From NCBI GenBank assembly GCA_030591585.1, contig JAUVAS010000004.1, forward strand, positions 1 through 64,000: 64,000 nucleotides of DNA, written 5' to 3'. This DNA comes from Flavobacterium sp. Its GTDB lineage: Bacteria > Bacteroidota > Bacteroidia > Flavobacteriales > Flavobacteriaceae. The translations under genes and the position numbers were made by a program. Position 1 is the first letter of the stretch. Each line of letters opens with the position of its first letter. Shown here one piece after another: positions 51,268-60,165 of this stretch. The notes under the pieces were generated by a model. The model saw only the letters and a program-made list of their open reading frames with translations. It made no database searches and had not been told where the DNA came from.

Positions 51268-52341
51268 ATGAAAGCAAGTAAATTAAGGAAATTACCTTTT
51301 AAAAAGGAGGTAGAAACCAAATTAATTCTAAAAAAAGCAGCTTCTGCTCATAGGGCATTAGCCGAGTTAAAAGGAGTAGTGTCAAGTATTCCAAACGAAA
51401 ATATATTGATAAATACATTAGGGTTACAAGAAGCAAAAGACAGTTCTGCAATAGAAAATATAATAACAACCCAAGATGATGTTTATAAGGCTGAATTAAA
51501 TCTTGGAGGTTTTAAATCATTAAATGCAAAAGAGGTCCAGAATTATATTTCTGCACTTAAAAAAGGGTTTGCTTTAATTTCAGAAAATAAAATTCTCACT
51601 AATAATATCATTATCCAAATTCAATCTGTATTGGAAAAAAACAATGCTGGATTTAGAAAAGTTTCTGGAACGGTTTTAAAAAATGCATCCACAGGAGAAA
51701 TTGTTTACACTCCGCCACAAGAATATAATAACATATTAGAATTAATGGCAAATCTGGAAAAATTTATCAATGATGAAACACTAACAAACCTTGACCCTTT
51801 GGTAAGAATGGGAATCATCCACTATCAATTTGAGAGTATTCATCCATTTTACGATGGAAATGGAAGAACAGGACGAATAATTAATGTGCTCTTTTTGGTA
51901 ATGAATGATTTATTAGATCTCCCTATTTTGTATTTAAGTAGATATATTATTAAAAATAAAAATAATTACTATAAACTATTACAAGAAGTGAGAGAAACAG
52001 ATAATTGGGAGAACTGGATTTTTTACATGCTTGATGCTGTTGAGCAAATATCAAAAGAAACCATTCTTTTAATTAGAGAAATAAAAGAATTAATGTTTGA
52101 ATACAAAAAATTATTGAGAGGTAATTACAAATTTTATAGTCAAGAATTACTTAATAATTTATTTAAACACCCATACACTAAAATTGAATTTATTGAAAAA
52201 GATTTAGGCGTTTCAAGAATAACCGCCTCAAAATATCTCAATAAATTAGCAAATGATGGTTTGCTGAAAAAAGAAAAGTTGGGTACAGGGAATTATTATA
52301 TCAATGAAAAATTAATTGAAATATTAAAGCCTAAAAACTAA
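51268..52341 (+). CDS. Fic family protein, class II, with C-terminal winged helix
   Basis: 357 residues. The Fic core HPFYDGNGRTGR (192-203) is complete, so AMPylation or a related nucleotide transfer is expected. The N-terminal inhibitory motif (S/T)xxxE(G/N) is present as S59-S-A-I-E63-N64 in DSSAIENI, which places it in the autoinhibited class II. The last ~70 residues form a winged helix (LFKHPYTKIEFIEKDLGVSR, ASKYLNKLANDGLL). Its own promoter has a 15-bp palindrome, so autoregulation is likely. The end overlaps the epimerase gene by 11 bases. Confidence 0.93.
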   Translation: MKASKLRKLPFKKEVETKLILKKAASAHRALAELKGVVSSIPNENILINTLGLQEAKDSSAIENIITTQDDVYKAELNLGGFKSLNAKEVQNYISALKKGFALISENKILTNNIIIQIQSVLEKNNAGFRKVSGTVLKNASTGEIVYTPPQEYNNILELMANLEKFINDETLTNLDPLVRMGIIHYQFESIHPFYDGNGRTGRIINVLFLVMNDLLDLPILYLSRYIIKNKNNYYKLLQEVRETDNWENWIFYMLDAVEQISKETILLIREIKELMFEYKKLLRGNYKFYSQELLNNLFKHPYTKIEFIEKDLGVSRITASKYLNKLANDGLLKKEKLGTGNYYINEKLIEILKPKN

Positions 52342-53251
52342 AATGCCCCTTAAACTCTTCAAGGTCATTTTTTAGATTGTTATCTAAAGTATTAAATTCA
52401 GTAATTCTGGAGTCTGGTTTCACTTTTAAACTCCGCATATTCATATTCTGTGTTAAATAGGTCAGTTCTAGGCTTGGATACACTTCTTTTAGCACATCTA
52501 CAATTTCGTTTATGCTATAGGTATGTTCCACGAGATTATAAACGTCTGGTTTCAGCGAATTTTCTAAAGCAACATCCTTCAATAAATTACACAATCTATT
52601 AATATGAATAAAAGATCGCATCTGATTTCCATCGCCATAAATACGAATTTTACTTCTGAAATTGGCTTCAAACATAAATTTGTTAATCACAGAGTCGAAA
52701 CGCATACTTTTACTATATCCATACACATTTCCGAGGCGAAGTGTATAGGTTTCAATTTCTGAATTTAGAAGTCTTGCTACATGCTTCTCCCCATTTAATT
52801 TTGATATTCCGTAGAAGGTTTTTGGGTGGAGTTGAGAAGTAATATCAAGCTCTTCTCCCGAAGCTCCATACACCGAAACACTACTGGCATAGATAAATTT
52901 TGAAACGTTGCTTTTTTCAATAAGATAAGTCAATTCTGCCGTTCCCCAATTGTTGGTTTGGTCAAATTCATGAGGATTATGGTCAGCAAAAGGGGTGGTT
53001 ACTTTTGCTGCTAAATGGAACACCACATCTGCCTTGTCTATTTCAACTTTTAGCTTTCTAGAGTCTAAAATGTTGCCTTTTACAAAACGCACTTTTTGAG
53101 TAGCTAACTTTGACCTTCCTAAAAATAAATTGTAGTTATTTCGACAAAAATTATCGTATATCACAATAGAATTGATGGTCTTTTCTTTTTCCAAAGCATA
53201 CACCAATTCCGTTCCTATATAGCCAGCGCCGCCTGTTATGAGTATGTTCAT
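52331..53251 (-). CDS. NAD-dependent epimerase/dehydratase family protein
   Basis: 306 residues of the extended short-chain dehydrogenase type. The N-terminal Rossmann motif is ILITGGAGYIGTELVYAL. The active site has SSVSVYG and YGISKLNGEK (YxxxK). It probably changes a nucleotide sugar. It starts four bases inside the cysH gene end and may be co-transcribed with it, although the pathways seem unrelated. Confidence 0.9.
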   Translation of the reverse strand: MNILITGGAGYIGTELVYALEKEKTINSIVIYDNFCRNNYNLFLGRSKLATQKVRFVKGNILDSRKLKVEIDKADVVFHLAAKVTTPFADHNPHEFDQTNNWGTAELTYLIEKSNVSKFIYASSVSVYGASGEELDITSQLHPKTFYGISKLNGEKHVARLLNSEIETYTLRLGNVYGYSKSMRFDSVINKFMFEANFRSKIRIYGDGNQMRSFIHINRLCNLLKDVALENSLKPDVYNLVEHTYSINEIVDVLKEVYPSLELTYLTQNMNMRSLKVKPDSRITEFNTLDNNLKNDLEEFKGHFSF

Positions 53252-53898
53252 TTTATTAAATCTTTATGCAATCCACATTCTGTTTTGTTTTGCCCAAACC
53301 ATCGGGCACTTCGTTCATCATTTGCGTCAAATTTTCGAGTACAAGGAGCACAACCAATACTTTGATAGCCTTCTTTATCTAACGGATGTTCAGGTAAATT
53401 ATACTGCATTCGGTACTCATAAATTTGTTTAGAATTCCAATCTAGTAAAGGATGAAACCGAAGTGTATTGAAGGGAGCTTCCTGTTCCGTCTTCATATTT
53501 TTTCTTTCTGAACTTTGATCTGACCGAACCCCAGTTATCCAAACACCATATTGCATTAGGTAAGGTTCTAGAGGTTGCGTTTTATTAAGGAAACAACAAT
53601 AATCTGAATCGGATGCAAAGTAAAAATGTCCTTCTTCGTCTTTCTGAAGGCTTTTCGGAACTTGAGATTGCACATCAATTACATTTATAGTAAGTAATTC
53701 AGAAATAGTGTCTTTAAATGCAACTGTTTCAGGAAAATGAAACCCAGTATTGATAAACAATACATCGATTTCTACTCCTGAAGTGCTTAAAATATGTAAT
53801 AAAGGGATGCTATGGGTTTGAAAAGAAGAGGTGACAAATAGCTGTTTGTTAGCTATTTGATACTTCTTTAATTGTTGGTGTATTTCGGTAACCGTCAT
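53248..53898 (-). CDS. cysH: Phosphoadenosine/adenosine phosphosulfate reductase
   Basis: 216 residues. It shows the thioredoxin-linked reductase pattern: FINTGFHFPETVAF, a CC pair in SDYCCFLNKT, CxxC in GYQSIGCAPCTRKF and the catalytic cysteine in TECGLH. The four extra cysteines indicate a [4Fe-4S] cluster, so APS rather than PAPS is the likely substrate. It reduces sulfate for cysteine synthesis. Four bases are shared with the epimerase gene. Other sulfate genes are not here, but a sulfur-transporter pair lies 3 kb away. Confidence 0.9.
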   Translation of the reverse strand: MTVTEIHQQLKKYQIANKQLFVTSSFQTHSIPLLHILSTSGVEIDVLFINTGFHFPETVAFKDTISELLTINVIDVQSQVPKSLQKDEEGHFYFASDSDYCCFLNKTQPLEPYLMQYGVWITGVRSDQSSERKNMKTEQEAPFNTLRFHPLLDWNSKQIYEYRMQYNLPEHPLDKEGYQSIGCAPCTRKFDANDERSARWFGQNKTECGLHKDLIK

Positions 53899-53933
53899 TT
53901 TTTATTTTATTTTTACCAACTCTAAAAGAGTAA

Positions 53934-53979
53934 AAAATGATTAAACGTCCTTTGGGAGGAGGGTTAATTTAATCATTTT
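53934..53979 (-). terminator. Hairpin between nrdD and cysH
   Basis: AAAATGATTAAA (53934-53945) and TTTAATCATTTT (53968-53979) are 12-bp perfect complements; inside, TCCT/AGGA gives a nested stem. On the minus strand it follows the nrdD stop by 24 bases and is followed by TTTTTT, so it looks like the nrdD terminator. It could also act as an attenuator in the cysH leader. Confidence 0.65.
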
Positions 53980-54003
53980 CATCTCATTTTAAACTTAGAT
54001 AAA

Positions 54004-55875
54004 TCAATCTGAGTACAGGGTCTCATCAAAAGCAACTTCTTTGGGTTCTTGATGCTTCACAAAAGTACAAACTCTGTTTTTAGCTAACGAATCTGAAGGA
54101 GGTTTTATATGATAATGTCTTAGATCATGTTCTACTTGACGTTTGCTACTAAAACTTGAAACGCGTTTTAAATAACCAATAACACGAGTGGCATGATCTA
54201 CATCTTGAGAGCCACATTCTGTACATTTATACAAAGTTTGTTTGTCAATATGAGTACAATTATTACAAATAGTAATCTTAATATTAAAACAGAAATAATT
54301 ACATCCTGCTACCGCTGTTGCATTAAGCAGGTTTATAAACCCTTCTTTATTGGGTGTTTCTTCTAAATTTAGATGAAGGGCAGAACCACCATCTAAATAT
54401 TTAATGTTTTCATTTCCGTGTAATATAATTTTATCAAGCGTGTTGGTTTGATTGTCTTCTACTACATAGAAATATGAATTATAACAATCTCTAGGAACAT
54501 AAAGTCCGTCGGCACGATCCCATTTTGCATTTTTTACTCCTAAATTTTCAGCAGGAACAAACTCAGTATTAAACATATAACCGTATTCTTTTTTAGCTAG
54601 TTTGTTTTCGTCATAAATTACTTTTAGATATTTATTTACAAACTTTTTATAGGTAGCATTGTTACTTGCATGAATGCCTTGACTTTCGGCAGCTTCCACC
54701 ATTCCGTTAATGCCAATGGTTAAAAACTGCTTGTCTAATGTGATAAATCCAGCTTTATAAACAGGTAACAATCCATTTTCTTCATACCCTTCAATTAGCT
54801 TTCTATACGCCACTTGATACTTATGTATTTTCTGAACTTCCTCTTTAATATTGGCTCCTTGTTGTATAAGTCGATTCATATTAAGGGTAATCACATTGAT
54901 GGACCCAGTTGCTACACCACCCGCTCCTAAAGAATAACTGAAGGTATTGTCGCTAATTTCACTTCGTAAACGACAACAAGAAGCTAAGCTATCGGCACTT
55001 TCAGACTGATAGATAAAAAACGAATTACCTTCGCTGAGTTCTTGGGCACACATTTCGGTAAATTCTGTGTCTACGGGTTTTCCTTCTTTTACTAACATCG
55101 CTGCCGTAACCACTGGAAAAGTAAGAATCGCTCTATTGCGTTCCTCGTTAAACCAAGACAGAAAAAACGCCTGTAATTTTTTAAGATCTTCCCATTGAGG
55201 TTTGGTCATGTCTGGAAAGACAAAATCTTCAAACATTGTTTTAAAATAAGTTTCGTCGTAAAGAGAAATATTCCAAAAAACAGATTGATACCCTCTAGCC
55301 GCAGCGGGTTGATTTACTGCGTATACAACATGCTGAAGGTGATTGGCAATTAAGTTTCTATTTGTTTTAATATAATCTTCACCATAATCTTTCTTGGCGA
55401 AATAATCGAAATACATTAAAAACTCTACAGTAGCCAAAGCCCCTGCAAATTGCGAACTAATAGCAAACACTAGATTTACAAACTCCCCACAGAAGCTTTC
55501 TAAGTGTTTAGGCGCTCTACTTTCGCCTCCTAGTTTTGTAAGTCCGTCAAACAAAAACGGGTACATACTTATAGAAACACAGTAAGGTTTTAGGGAGGTT
55601 TCATCGTGCACGTAGATTTCGTGATCTTCTATCTGGCGTGTATATTCATTAGCAAGATCCTCTCCAAAAAGGTCTTGTATTTTACGTTTTACCAAAGCTC
55701 TATTTACTTGTATGTTAATGTCTTTATTTAATTCTGCCTCCATCGTAGCAATGTTTTTTGAAGTTACATTGGCATTTGCATCTACTTTGGATCCATCGGC
55801 AGCATTTGATGAGTTGATGTAATGGTCTATAAAATCAATTTTTTGTGAAACTTGGTAATCTGTAAGGCGTATCAT
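54004..55875 (-). CDS. nrdD: Anaerobic ribonucleoside-triphosphate reductase
   Basis: 623 residues, the class III glycyl-radical enzyme making deoxynucleotides without oxygen. It shows substrate and radical-loop regions SYSLGAGGVATGSINVITLN and SCCRLRSE. A C-terminal zinc site is formed by CNNCTHID and CTECGSQD. The glycyl radical site is in TRVIGYLKRVS. It is followed upstream by its activase gene (5-base gap), so the pair should be one transcript. Together with the RIC gene it points to life with little oxygen at times. Confidence 0.96.
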   Translation of the reverse strand: MIRLTDYQVSQKIDFIDHYINSSNAADGSKVDANANVTSKNIATMEAELNKDINIQVNRALVKRKIQDLFGEDLANEYTRQIEDHEIYVHDETSLKPYCVSISMYPFLFDGLTKLGGESRAPKHLESFCGEFVNLVFAISSQFAGALATVEFLMYFDYFAKKDYGEDYIKTNRNLIANHLQHVVYAVNQPAAARGYQSVFWNISLYDETYFKTMFEDFVFPDMTKPQWEDLKKLQAFFLSWFNEERNRAILTFPVVTAAMLVKEGKPVDTEFTEMCAQELSEGNSFFIYQSESADSLASCCRLRSEISDNTFSYSLGAGGVATGSINVITLNMNRLIQQGANIKEEVQKIHKYQVAYRKLIEGYEENGLLPVYKAGFITLDKQFLTIGINGMVEAAESQGIHASNNATYKKFVNKYLKVIYDENKLAKKEYGYMFNTEFVPAENLGVKNAKWDRADGLYVPRDCYNSYFYVVEDNQTNTLDKIILHGNENIKYLDGGSALHLNLEETPNKEGFINLLNATAVAGCNYFCFNIKITICNNCTHIDKQTLYKCTECGSQDVDHATRVIGYLKRVSSFSSKRQVEHDLRHYHIKPPSDSLAKNRVCTFVKHQEPKEVAFDETLYSD

Positions 55876-55880
55876 AATTT

Positions 55881-56330
55881 TTAGTTTTTACTGAATAAAT
55901 AATTTAGTTTTTGGTTTGTCTTTACCTCTATAAATAGTTGATTTGTTTTATTGCTTTCTAACCCACCTAGTTCTTGTTTCCACATTCCAGTTTTAAGCCA
56001 AGTAAGTTGATTTCTTATCTCATCTGAAACAGTTTTTTCTCCTGTATAAAGGCAGGTTTTATAATTTTTATTTTTAGCTTCTTCCAGCATTTTTATAAGC
56101 TCTTCTTTATGCCATTCGCCCCCCATAAATAGTACACAAGTTGCTAAGTTTTTATATTGATTTAAAAGTGATGTATAGACCTCTTTTGTGAGTAAAGAGC
56201 CATTCCCTTCTTTCCATAAGAAAGGGGAGTGGCAACCTTCACAATGCATGCTGCATCCAGAGATAGAAAAGCAAAGGCTAATCTCTCCAGGCACCTCTTG
56301 GAGCACCACTTGAAAGTCGTAATAATACAT
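55881..56330 (-). CDS. nrdG: Anaerobic ribonucleotide reductase activating protein
   Basis: 149-residue radical-SAM enzyme that makes the glycyl radical on NrdD. The iron-sulfur motif is SGCSMHCEGCHSPFLW (CxxxCxxC, cysteines near 26, 30 and 33). FMGGEWHKEELIKML matches the SAM-binding GGE motif. It is the first gene of the nrdGD unit. No NrdR box was recognised upstream. Confidence 0.92.
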   Translation of the reverse strand: MYYYDFQVVLQEVPGEISLCFSISGCSMHCEGCHSPFLWKEGNGSLLTKEVYTSLLNQYKNLATCVLFMGGEWHKEELIKMLEEAKNKNYKTCLYTGEKTVSDEIRNQLTWLKTGMWKQELGGLESNKTNQLFIEVKTNQKLNYLFSKN

Positions 56331-56499
56331 GACAATTAAATAAAAGAGTGACTAGTCTTTATAAAGATAGTTTTCAAAACGGCCCATTTTAAAACATAAA
56401 AAAGGAGTTATTAAAAAGGTTATCAACAGGTAATTTTATAGAAGGAATAGCCGAAATGTAACGGGATAAAAGAAAAAAAGTAAGATATAGACATGAAAA

Positions 56500-56525
56500 A
56501 AACCACCGACAAAAGCCGATGGTTT
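56500..56525 (-). terminator. Terminator of the YeeE pair
   Basis: AAACCACCGAC (56500-56510) and GCCGATGGTTT (56515-56525) form an 11-bp stem with two mismatches around AAAA. Read on the minus strand it is followed by TTTTT. It lies 23 bases past the stop of 56548-56961. Confidence 0.75.
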
Positions 56526-56547
56526 AGAAATAAGGGGTTCTTTTTTT

Positions 56548-56961
56548 TTAATGAGGAAGCGATTTTCTAAAAAATCCGTAGGCAAAAGTTCCAAGTAAAG
56601 CAGCACCTATAAATACAATAAATACGGTATAACCAGACCCTACTAAAACGAACATCATACCAGAACAAACCCCTGTTAATGCCCAGCCCATGCCAAAGAT
56701 AGTTCCTCCTATAATATAGCGCCACCATTCGTGGCTTTTATCATTAAATTTAACCGTTTCACCATGAACGGCTTTAATTTTTCCTCTTTTAAAAAGGTAT
56801 GTGATGATGATTCCTGCAACAACACCGGTCATGATGATTCCGTACATATGGAACGACTGGAAGTGGAACATTTCGATAATTCTAAAGGTCGATACCGCTT
56901 CTAGTTTCCACATTCCGAAACCGAATAAAAATCCGATAATTATATATTTGAATATTTTCAT
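56548..56961 (-). CDS. YeeE/YedE-type membrane protein (DUF6691 half)
   Basis: 137 residues from the ATG at 56961 (MKIFKYIIIGFLFGFGMWKL). A longer frame upstream is meaningless sequence over the neighbouring gene and is rejected. Four membrane helices and the cysteine motif GWALTGVCSGMMFVLVG are visible. With the next gene it makes the split form of the YeeE/YedE transporters, which import thiosulfate or related sulfur species. Downstream lies a terminator. The 39-base gap between the two holds a CCTGCCTGCCGGCAGG palindrome. Confidence 0.85.
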   Translation of the reverse strand: MKIFKYIIIGFLFGFGMWKLEAVSTFRIIEMFHFQSFHMYGIIMTGVVAGIIITYLFKRGKIKAVHGETVKFNDKSHEWWRYIIGGTIFGMGWALTGVCSGMMFVLVGSGYTVFIVFIGAALLGTFAYGFFRKSLPH

Positions 56962-56973
56962 TTTTCTGTTTTT

Positions 56974-56999
56974 TTTAGGCCTGCCTGCCGGCAGGTAGA
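56974..56999. repeat. GC-rich palindrome between the YeeE genes
   Basis: CCTGCCTGCCGGCAGG at about 56979-56994 is centred on GCCGGC and continues weakly outwards. This is a frequent dispersed palindrome in Flavobacteria and is unusually GC-rich for the surroundings. Confidence 0.7.
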
Positions 57000-57641
57000 T
57001 TAAATTGTAATTCTTAAAATATAAGGAAGTATAAACCAAGTCATAATTAATCCTCCGGTAAAAAAACCTATAACAGCTACTAAGGATGGTAATTGCATAT
57101 TTGCAATACCTGAAATAGCGTGACCAGAAGTACAACCTCCTGCATATCTTGCGCCAAACCCAACAAGGAATCCGCCGCCAATAATGACGATAAGGCCTCT
57201 CAGGGTAAAGATTGATTTCCAAGAATATAAATTCCAAAAATCTGGAATAGTTTCATGAATTACATCTTGCCCAGGAACAATTGGAACATTTTCTGTAGTC
57301 AACAAATTTTGCCCTGCAATTTCGTTTAAAGTATCTACAGCAGCTTGCGAAACATGTGCCATACCATCACCTCCAAAATAATTGGCAGCAACATAGCCTC
57401 CAAACATGGCCCCTAAAGCCACCATTAAATTCCATCCTTGTTTACCCCAATCATACTCAAAGAAATCTGCATATTTTCCTGCACCATCTGCAGCACACAT
57501 AGTCCTTAAGTTTGCAGACAGACCAAAATCTTTATTAAACTTTAATAATAAATAGAGGGTGAGTCCAATGACCACACCTCCCATCCACCAAGACCAGGGC
57601 TGACTGATGAATTCGTGTATTTGTACTAAATTTTCATTCAT
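57000..57641 (-). CDS. YeeE/YedE family transporter protein
   Basis: 213 residues. Five hydrophobic helices; the conserved cysteine motif is FGARYAGGCTSGHAISGIAN, and another cysteine is at MCAADG. These cysteines relay thiosulfate in characterised YeeE proteins. It is the upstream partner of the 137-residue half and is probably transcribed with it. Neighbouring cysH fits a sulfur-assimilation theme. No rhodanese gene is attached. Confidence 0.9.
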   Translation of the reverse strand: MNENLVQIHEFISQPWSWWMGGVVIGLTLYLLLKFNKDFGLSANLRTMCAADGAGKYADFFEYDWGKQGWNLMVALGAMFGGYVAANYFGGDGMAHVSQAAVDTLNEIAGQNLLTTENVPIVPGQDVIHETIPDFWNLYSWKSIFTLRGLIVIIGGGFLVGFGARYAGGCTSGHAISGIANMQLPSLVAVIGFFTGGLIMTWFILPYILRITI

Positions 57642-57819
57642 GGTTGATTGTTTTTATTGATTAGCAAAATTAAAGTTAAATATAGCTTTATAATATGACA
57701 TTTGTCAAGTTGAAATTTTTATTGAAATTGATTTTAATAAAAGGTTATTTTAACTTGGCTTGTTAAATTATTTCTTTATTGTGAATACGTTTTTGTTTTA
57801 TTATTTACAACCCTTTGTC

Positions 57820-57829
57820 CCCTGTTGTA
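57820..57829 (+). repeat. CCCTGTTGTA boundary word, left
   Basis: The 10-base word occurs here and again at 60060-60069, at both ends of the accessory block with the IS1595 remnant. It continues here as GGTAACTATATACAACTT; TAGGTAAC is also seen at 50213-50220 near the restriction-modification genes. Confidence 0.4.
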
Positions 57830-57855
57830 GGTAACTATATACAACTTTACACTAA

Positions 57856-58131
57856 ATGAAAAATTATAAATTAATATACTTAGAGTGGTGTGATGCAATT
57901 GAATCACGGGCGGGATGGCAAGAAATAGATGTTATAAAATATTGGGCTAAAAATGAAGATTGGATAGTTAAAGAATGTGGGTTTTTAATTGAAGAAAATA
58001 AAGAATACCTATTGTTTGCTTCTAGGATAGGAGACTATCATAATGATAACACACCCAAGTTTGGAAGTATTATGAAAATACCTAAGACTTGGATAAGGAG
58101 AAAAATAGACCTGACCAAATATGTTAAATAA
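57856..58131 (+). CDS. Hypothetical protein of an accessory island
   Basis: 91 residues, soluble, with several tryptophans and acidic patches: YLEWCDAIESRAGWQEIDVI, GDYHNDNTPKFGSIMKIPKT. It resembles small proteins seen in phages and islands of Bacteroidetes, but I do not recognise a family. It starts with an ATG 26 bases after the boundary word and ends next to the stop of the following minus-strand remnant. Confidence 0.6.
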   Translation: MKNYKLIYLEWCDAIESRAGWQEIDVIKYWAKNEDWIVKECGFLIEENKEYLLFASRIGDYHNDNTPKFGSIMKIPKTWIRRKIDLTKYVK

Positions 58132-58350
58132 CTATTTTTTCTTAGGTTTGGGTACTGATTTTCTTTTTCTTCCTCCCATATTTTTAACCGTGCCACCTAC
58201 GCCAACTTCTTTCATTGCTTTTTCAGCTTTTTTCATATCGCCTTGTCTGACTTGTAATACTTTTTGAGGCTTTCCGCTGTCTTTTAATCTCTGAGCAGCT
58301 TTTTTAAAATTCCCACTTAATTCTACTTCAGTAGCTTTATTTTTTGATGT
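58132..58350 (-). pseudogene. C-terminal remnant of an unknown Lys-rich protein
   Basis: The frame encodes about 72 residues (KATEVELSGNFKKAAQRLKD, VLQVRQGDMKKAEKAMKEVG, ending in RKRKSVPKPKKK). Further upstream codons, to 58389, are antisense to the transposase remnant, so the natural start is missing. The basic tail could bind nucleic acid. It was cut at the same point (58350/58351) as the transposase. Family unknown. Confidence 0.5.
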
Positions 58351-58833
58351 GGAAAAAATAAAAATAGACACGCAAATAAAAAGGTTCACGGCACTACTGA
58401 TGATAAAACTCCTGTTTTAGGAATAATACAAAGAGATGGTAAATTAGTTGCTAAAAAGATACCTAATACTACTACCGAAACACTTTCAAGAGAAATTATT
58501 AAAAATGTAAAAGAGGGTGCTACTTTATACACAGACGAATATGCCTCTTATAAATCATTACAACGAGTTTACGACCACCAAACAGTTAAGCATAGCCAAA
58601 GGCAATATGTTTACGGCAGAGTGCATACAAACACGATTGAGGGTTTTTGGTCTATATTAAAACGAGGTATCTTTGGAGTATATCATTTTACGTCTAAAAA
58701 GCACTTACAGTTATATGTAGATGAGTTTGTATTCAGATATAATTCACGCACTTCTACGGAAGCAAACAGATTTAATTTACTTTTAACAAATACAGAAAAT
58801 AGAATAACTTATAAAGAATTGATAAATGGCTAA
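58351..58833 (+). pseudogene. IS1595-family transposase, 5'-truncated
   Basis: The frame is open from 58351 with GKNKNRHANKKVHGTTDDKT and runs to TAA at 58831-58833. It holds the C-terminal part of the DDE transposase of the IS1595 (ISXO2-like) type: TLYTDEYASYKSL, VHTNTIEGFWSILKRGIFGV, YVDEFVFRYNSR. The N-terminal zinc ribbon and the first catalytic aspartate are missing, and a TGA precedes the frame. The end overlaps the P63C gene by eight bases. Confidence 0.88.
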
Positions 58834-59817
58834 AACAGAAAAAAAAGCAAACATTATAAAATATGATGGTGTTTTAGAATTAACAGATGATATTTCAATA
58901 GATTGTTATGTTTTAGAAGACGGCACGAGGGTTTTATCAGGGCGTGAAATGCAAAGAGCGTTAATGATGGTTGACATTGAAAAAGGTAGTCAAACAGCAG
59001 GACAAGATTAACCCGACATTTGAACCAAATGACACTTAAACCCTTTATTTTCAAGGGTAAAGAGGTGGACCACTTTGAGCCTTTAATTTGCCACAATGGT
59101 AGTCAAAAAATAAATGGTTTTGAGGCTACTACTTTGATTGATATTTGTGATGGATTTTTACAAGCAAGGAAAGAAATAAAGTTATCTGCAAGACAAAAGA
59201 TAATAGCAGACCAATGTGAAATTTTGGTAAGAAGTTTTGCTAAAGTTGGTATAATTGCTCTTATTGATGAAGCTACTGGGTATCAATTTGACCGTGAGAA
59301 AAAAGAACTACAAGCAATTCTTAAAGAATTTATATCTGATGAAATATTTGAGTATCAAAGGCAATTTCAACTTTCTTTTTATAAAGAAATTTTTAGGCTT
59401 TGGGATATACCATTTACACCAAAAAACATTAAAAGAAAACCTCAATTTGTAGGTCATATAACGAATAGATACGTTTATTCAAATTTACCTAAAGGTTCAT
59501 TTGTTTTAGACAAACTTAAATCTTTAACACCAAAAACAAAAAAAGGAAATCGAGTATATCAGTTTCACAGACATCTTACAGAATCTGGAAAAGAGGCTTT
59601 AAAAAAAGTTTTATATTCGGTTGAAACATTAGCATCTATATCAGATAATAAAAGACAATTTGATAAACTTATGCAAGAGAAATATGGTCAAAAAGAAATA
59701 CCTTTTACAGATTTAGAAACTTTAGATATCCCTAAAAAAGAATTATCTGAATTATCAGGCTTTAACAAGAAACTAAGAAAAGGATTAGAATGGAATCCTA
59801 AAGAACATAAAAAATAA
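58826..59817 (+). pseudogene. P63C domain protein, frameshifted passenger gene
   Basis: Two frames make one protein of about 330 residues. The first (58826-59011) gives 61 residues ending in DIEKGSQTAGQD. The second resumes with RTRLTRHLNQMTLKPFIFKG and runs to 59817; a single base lost near 59001 explains the break. The product matches P63C-domain proteins (VLEDGTRVLSGREMQRAL, CEILVRSFAKVGIIALIDEA, EIFRLWDIPF). Such genes often accompany phages or IS1595-type elements. The eight-base overlap with the transposase supports a passenger role. Confidence 0.8.
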
Positions 59818-60084
59818 TCGCATCGGTTTTGACCGTATGTTAGAACTAAACCCTATGAGTTAGTATTAACAGGTGCAACACGTTCATTAACAAGTAAGAA
59901 TTTGATTTGACTTAAATAGTCGGCAATAGCTTATGCTTTATACAAACTGAATTAGCGGTAGTGAAAGTATAGATTGAAAAACTTACATACTTCAAAAAAA
60001 GCACGTTTTCTAAGTGCGAAATTTAACTTTGCTTATTGGTGTAAACTTATATATAGATGCCCTGTTGTATATAGACGTTGTTGA

Positions 60085-60120
60085 TTGCAAACGACTACAA
60101 TCACTTGCAAACGACTATAA
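60085..60120 (+). repeat. Two 16-base direct repeats, 20-base period
   Basis: TTGCAAACGACTACAA (60085-60100) and TTGCAAACGACTATAA (60105-60120) differ at one base. They stand 46 bases before the -7-like box of ssb and may be a protein-binding site. Confidence 0.6.
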
Positions 60121-60165
60121 ACGAAAGTAAGTAGGTACCATGCAACTATTATTTTGGAGTGGTTA

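Noticed and set aside
56962-57237. N-terminal extension of the 137-residue YeeE half to 229 residues
   Set aside because: The extra 92 residues are a different frame of the adjacent YeeE gene (rich in Arg, Tyr, Trp) and cross the GC palindrome; the hydrophobic protein begins naturally at 56961.
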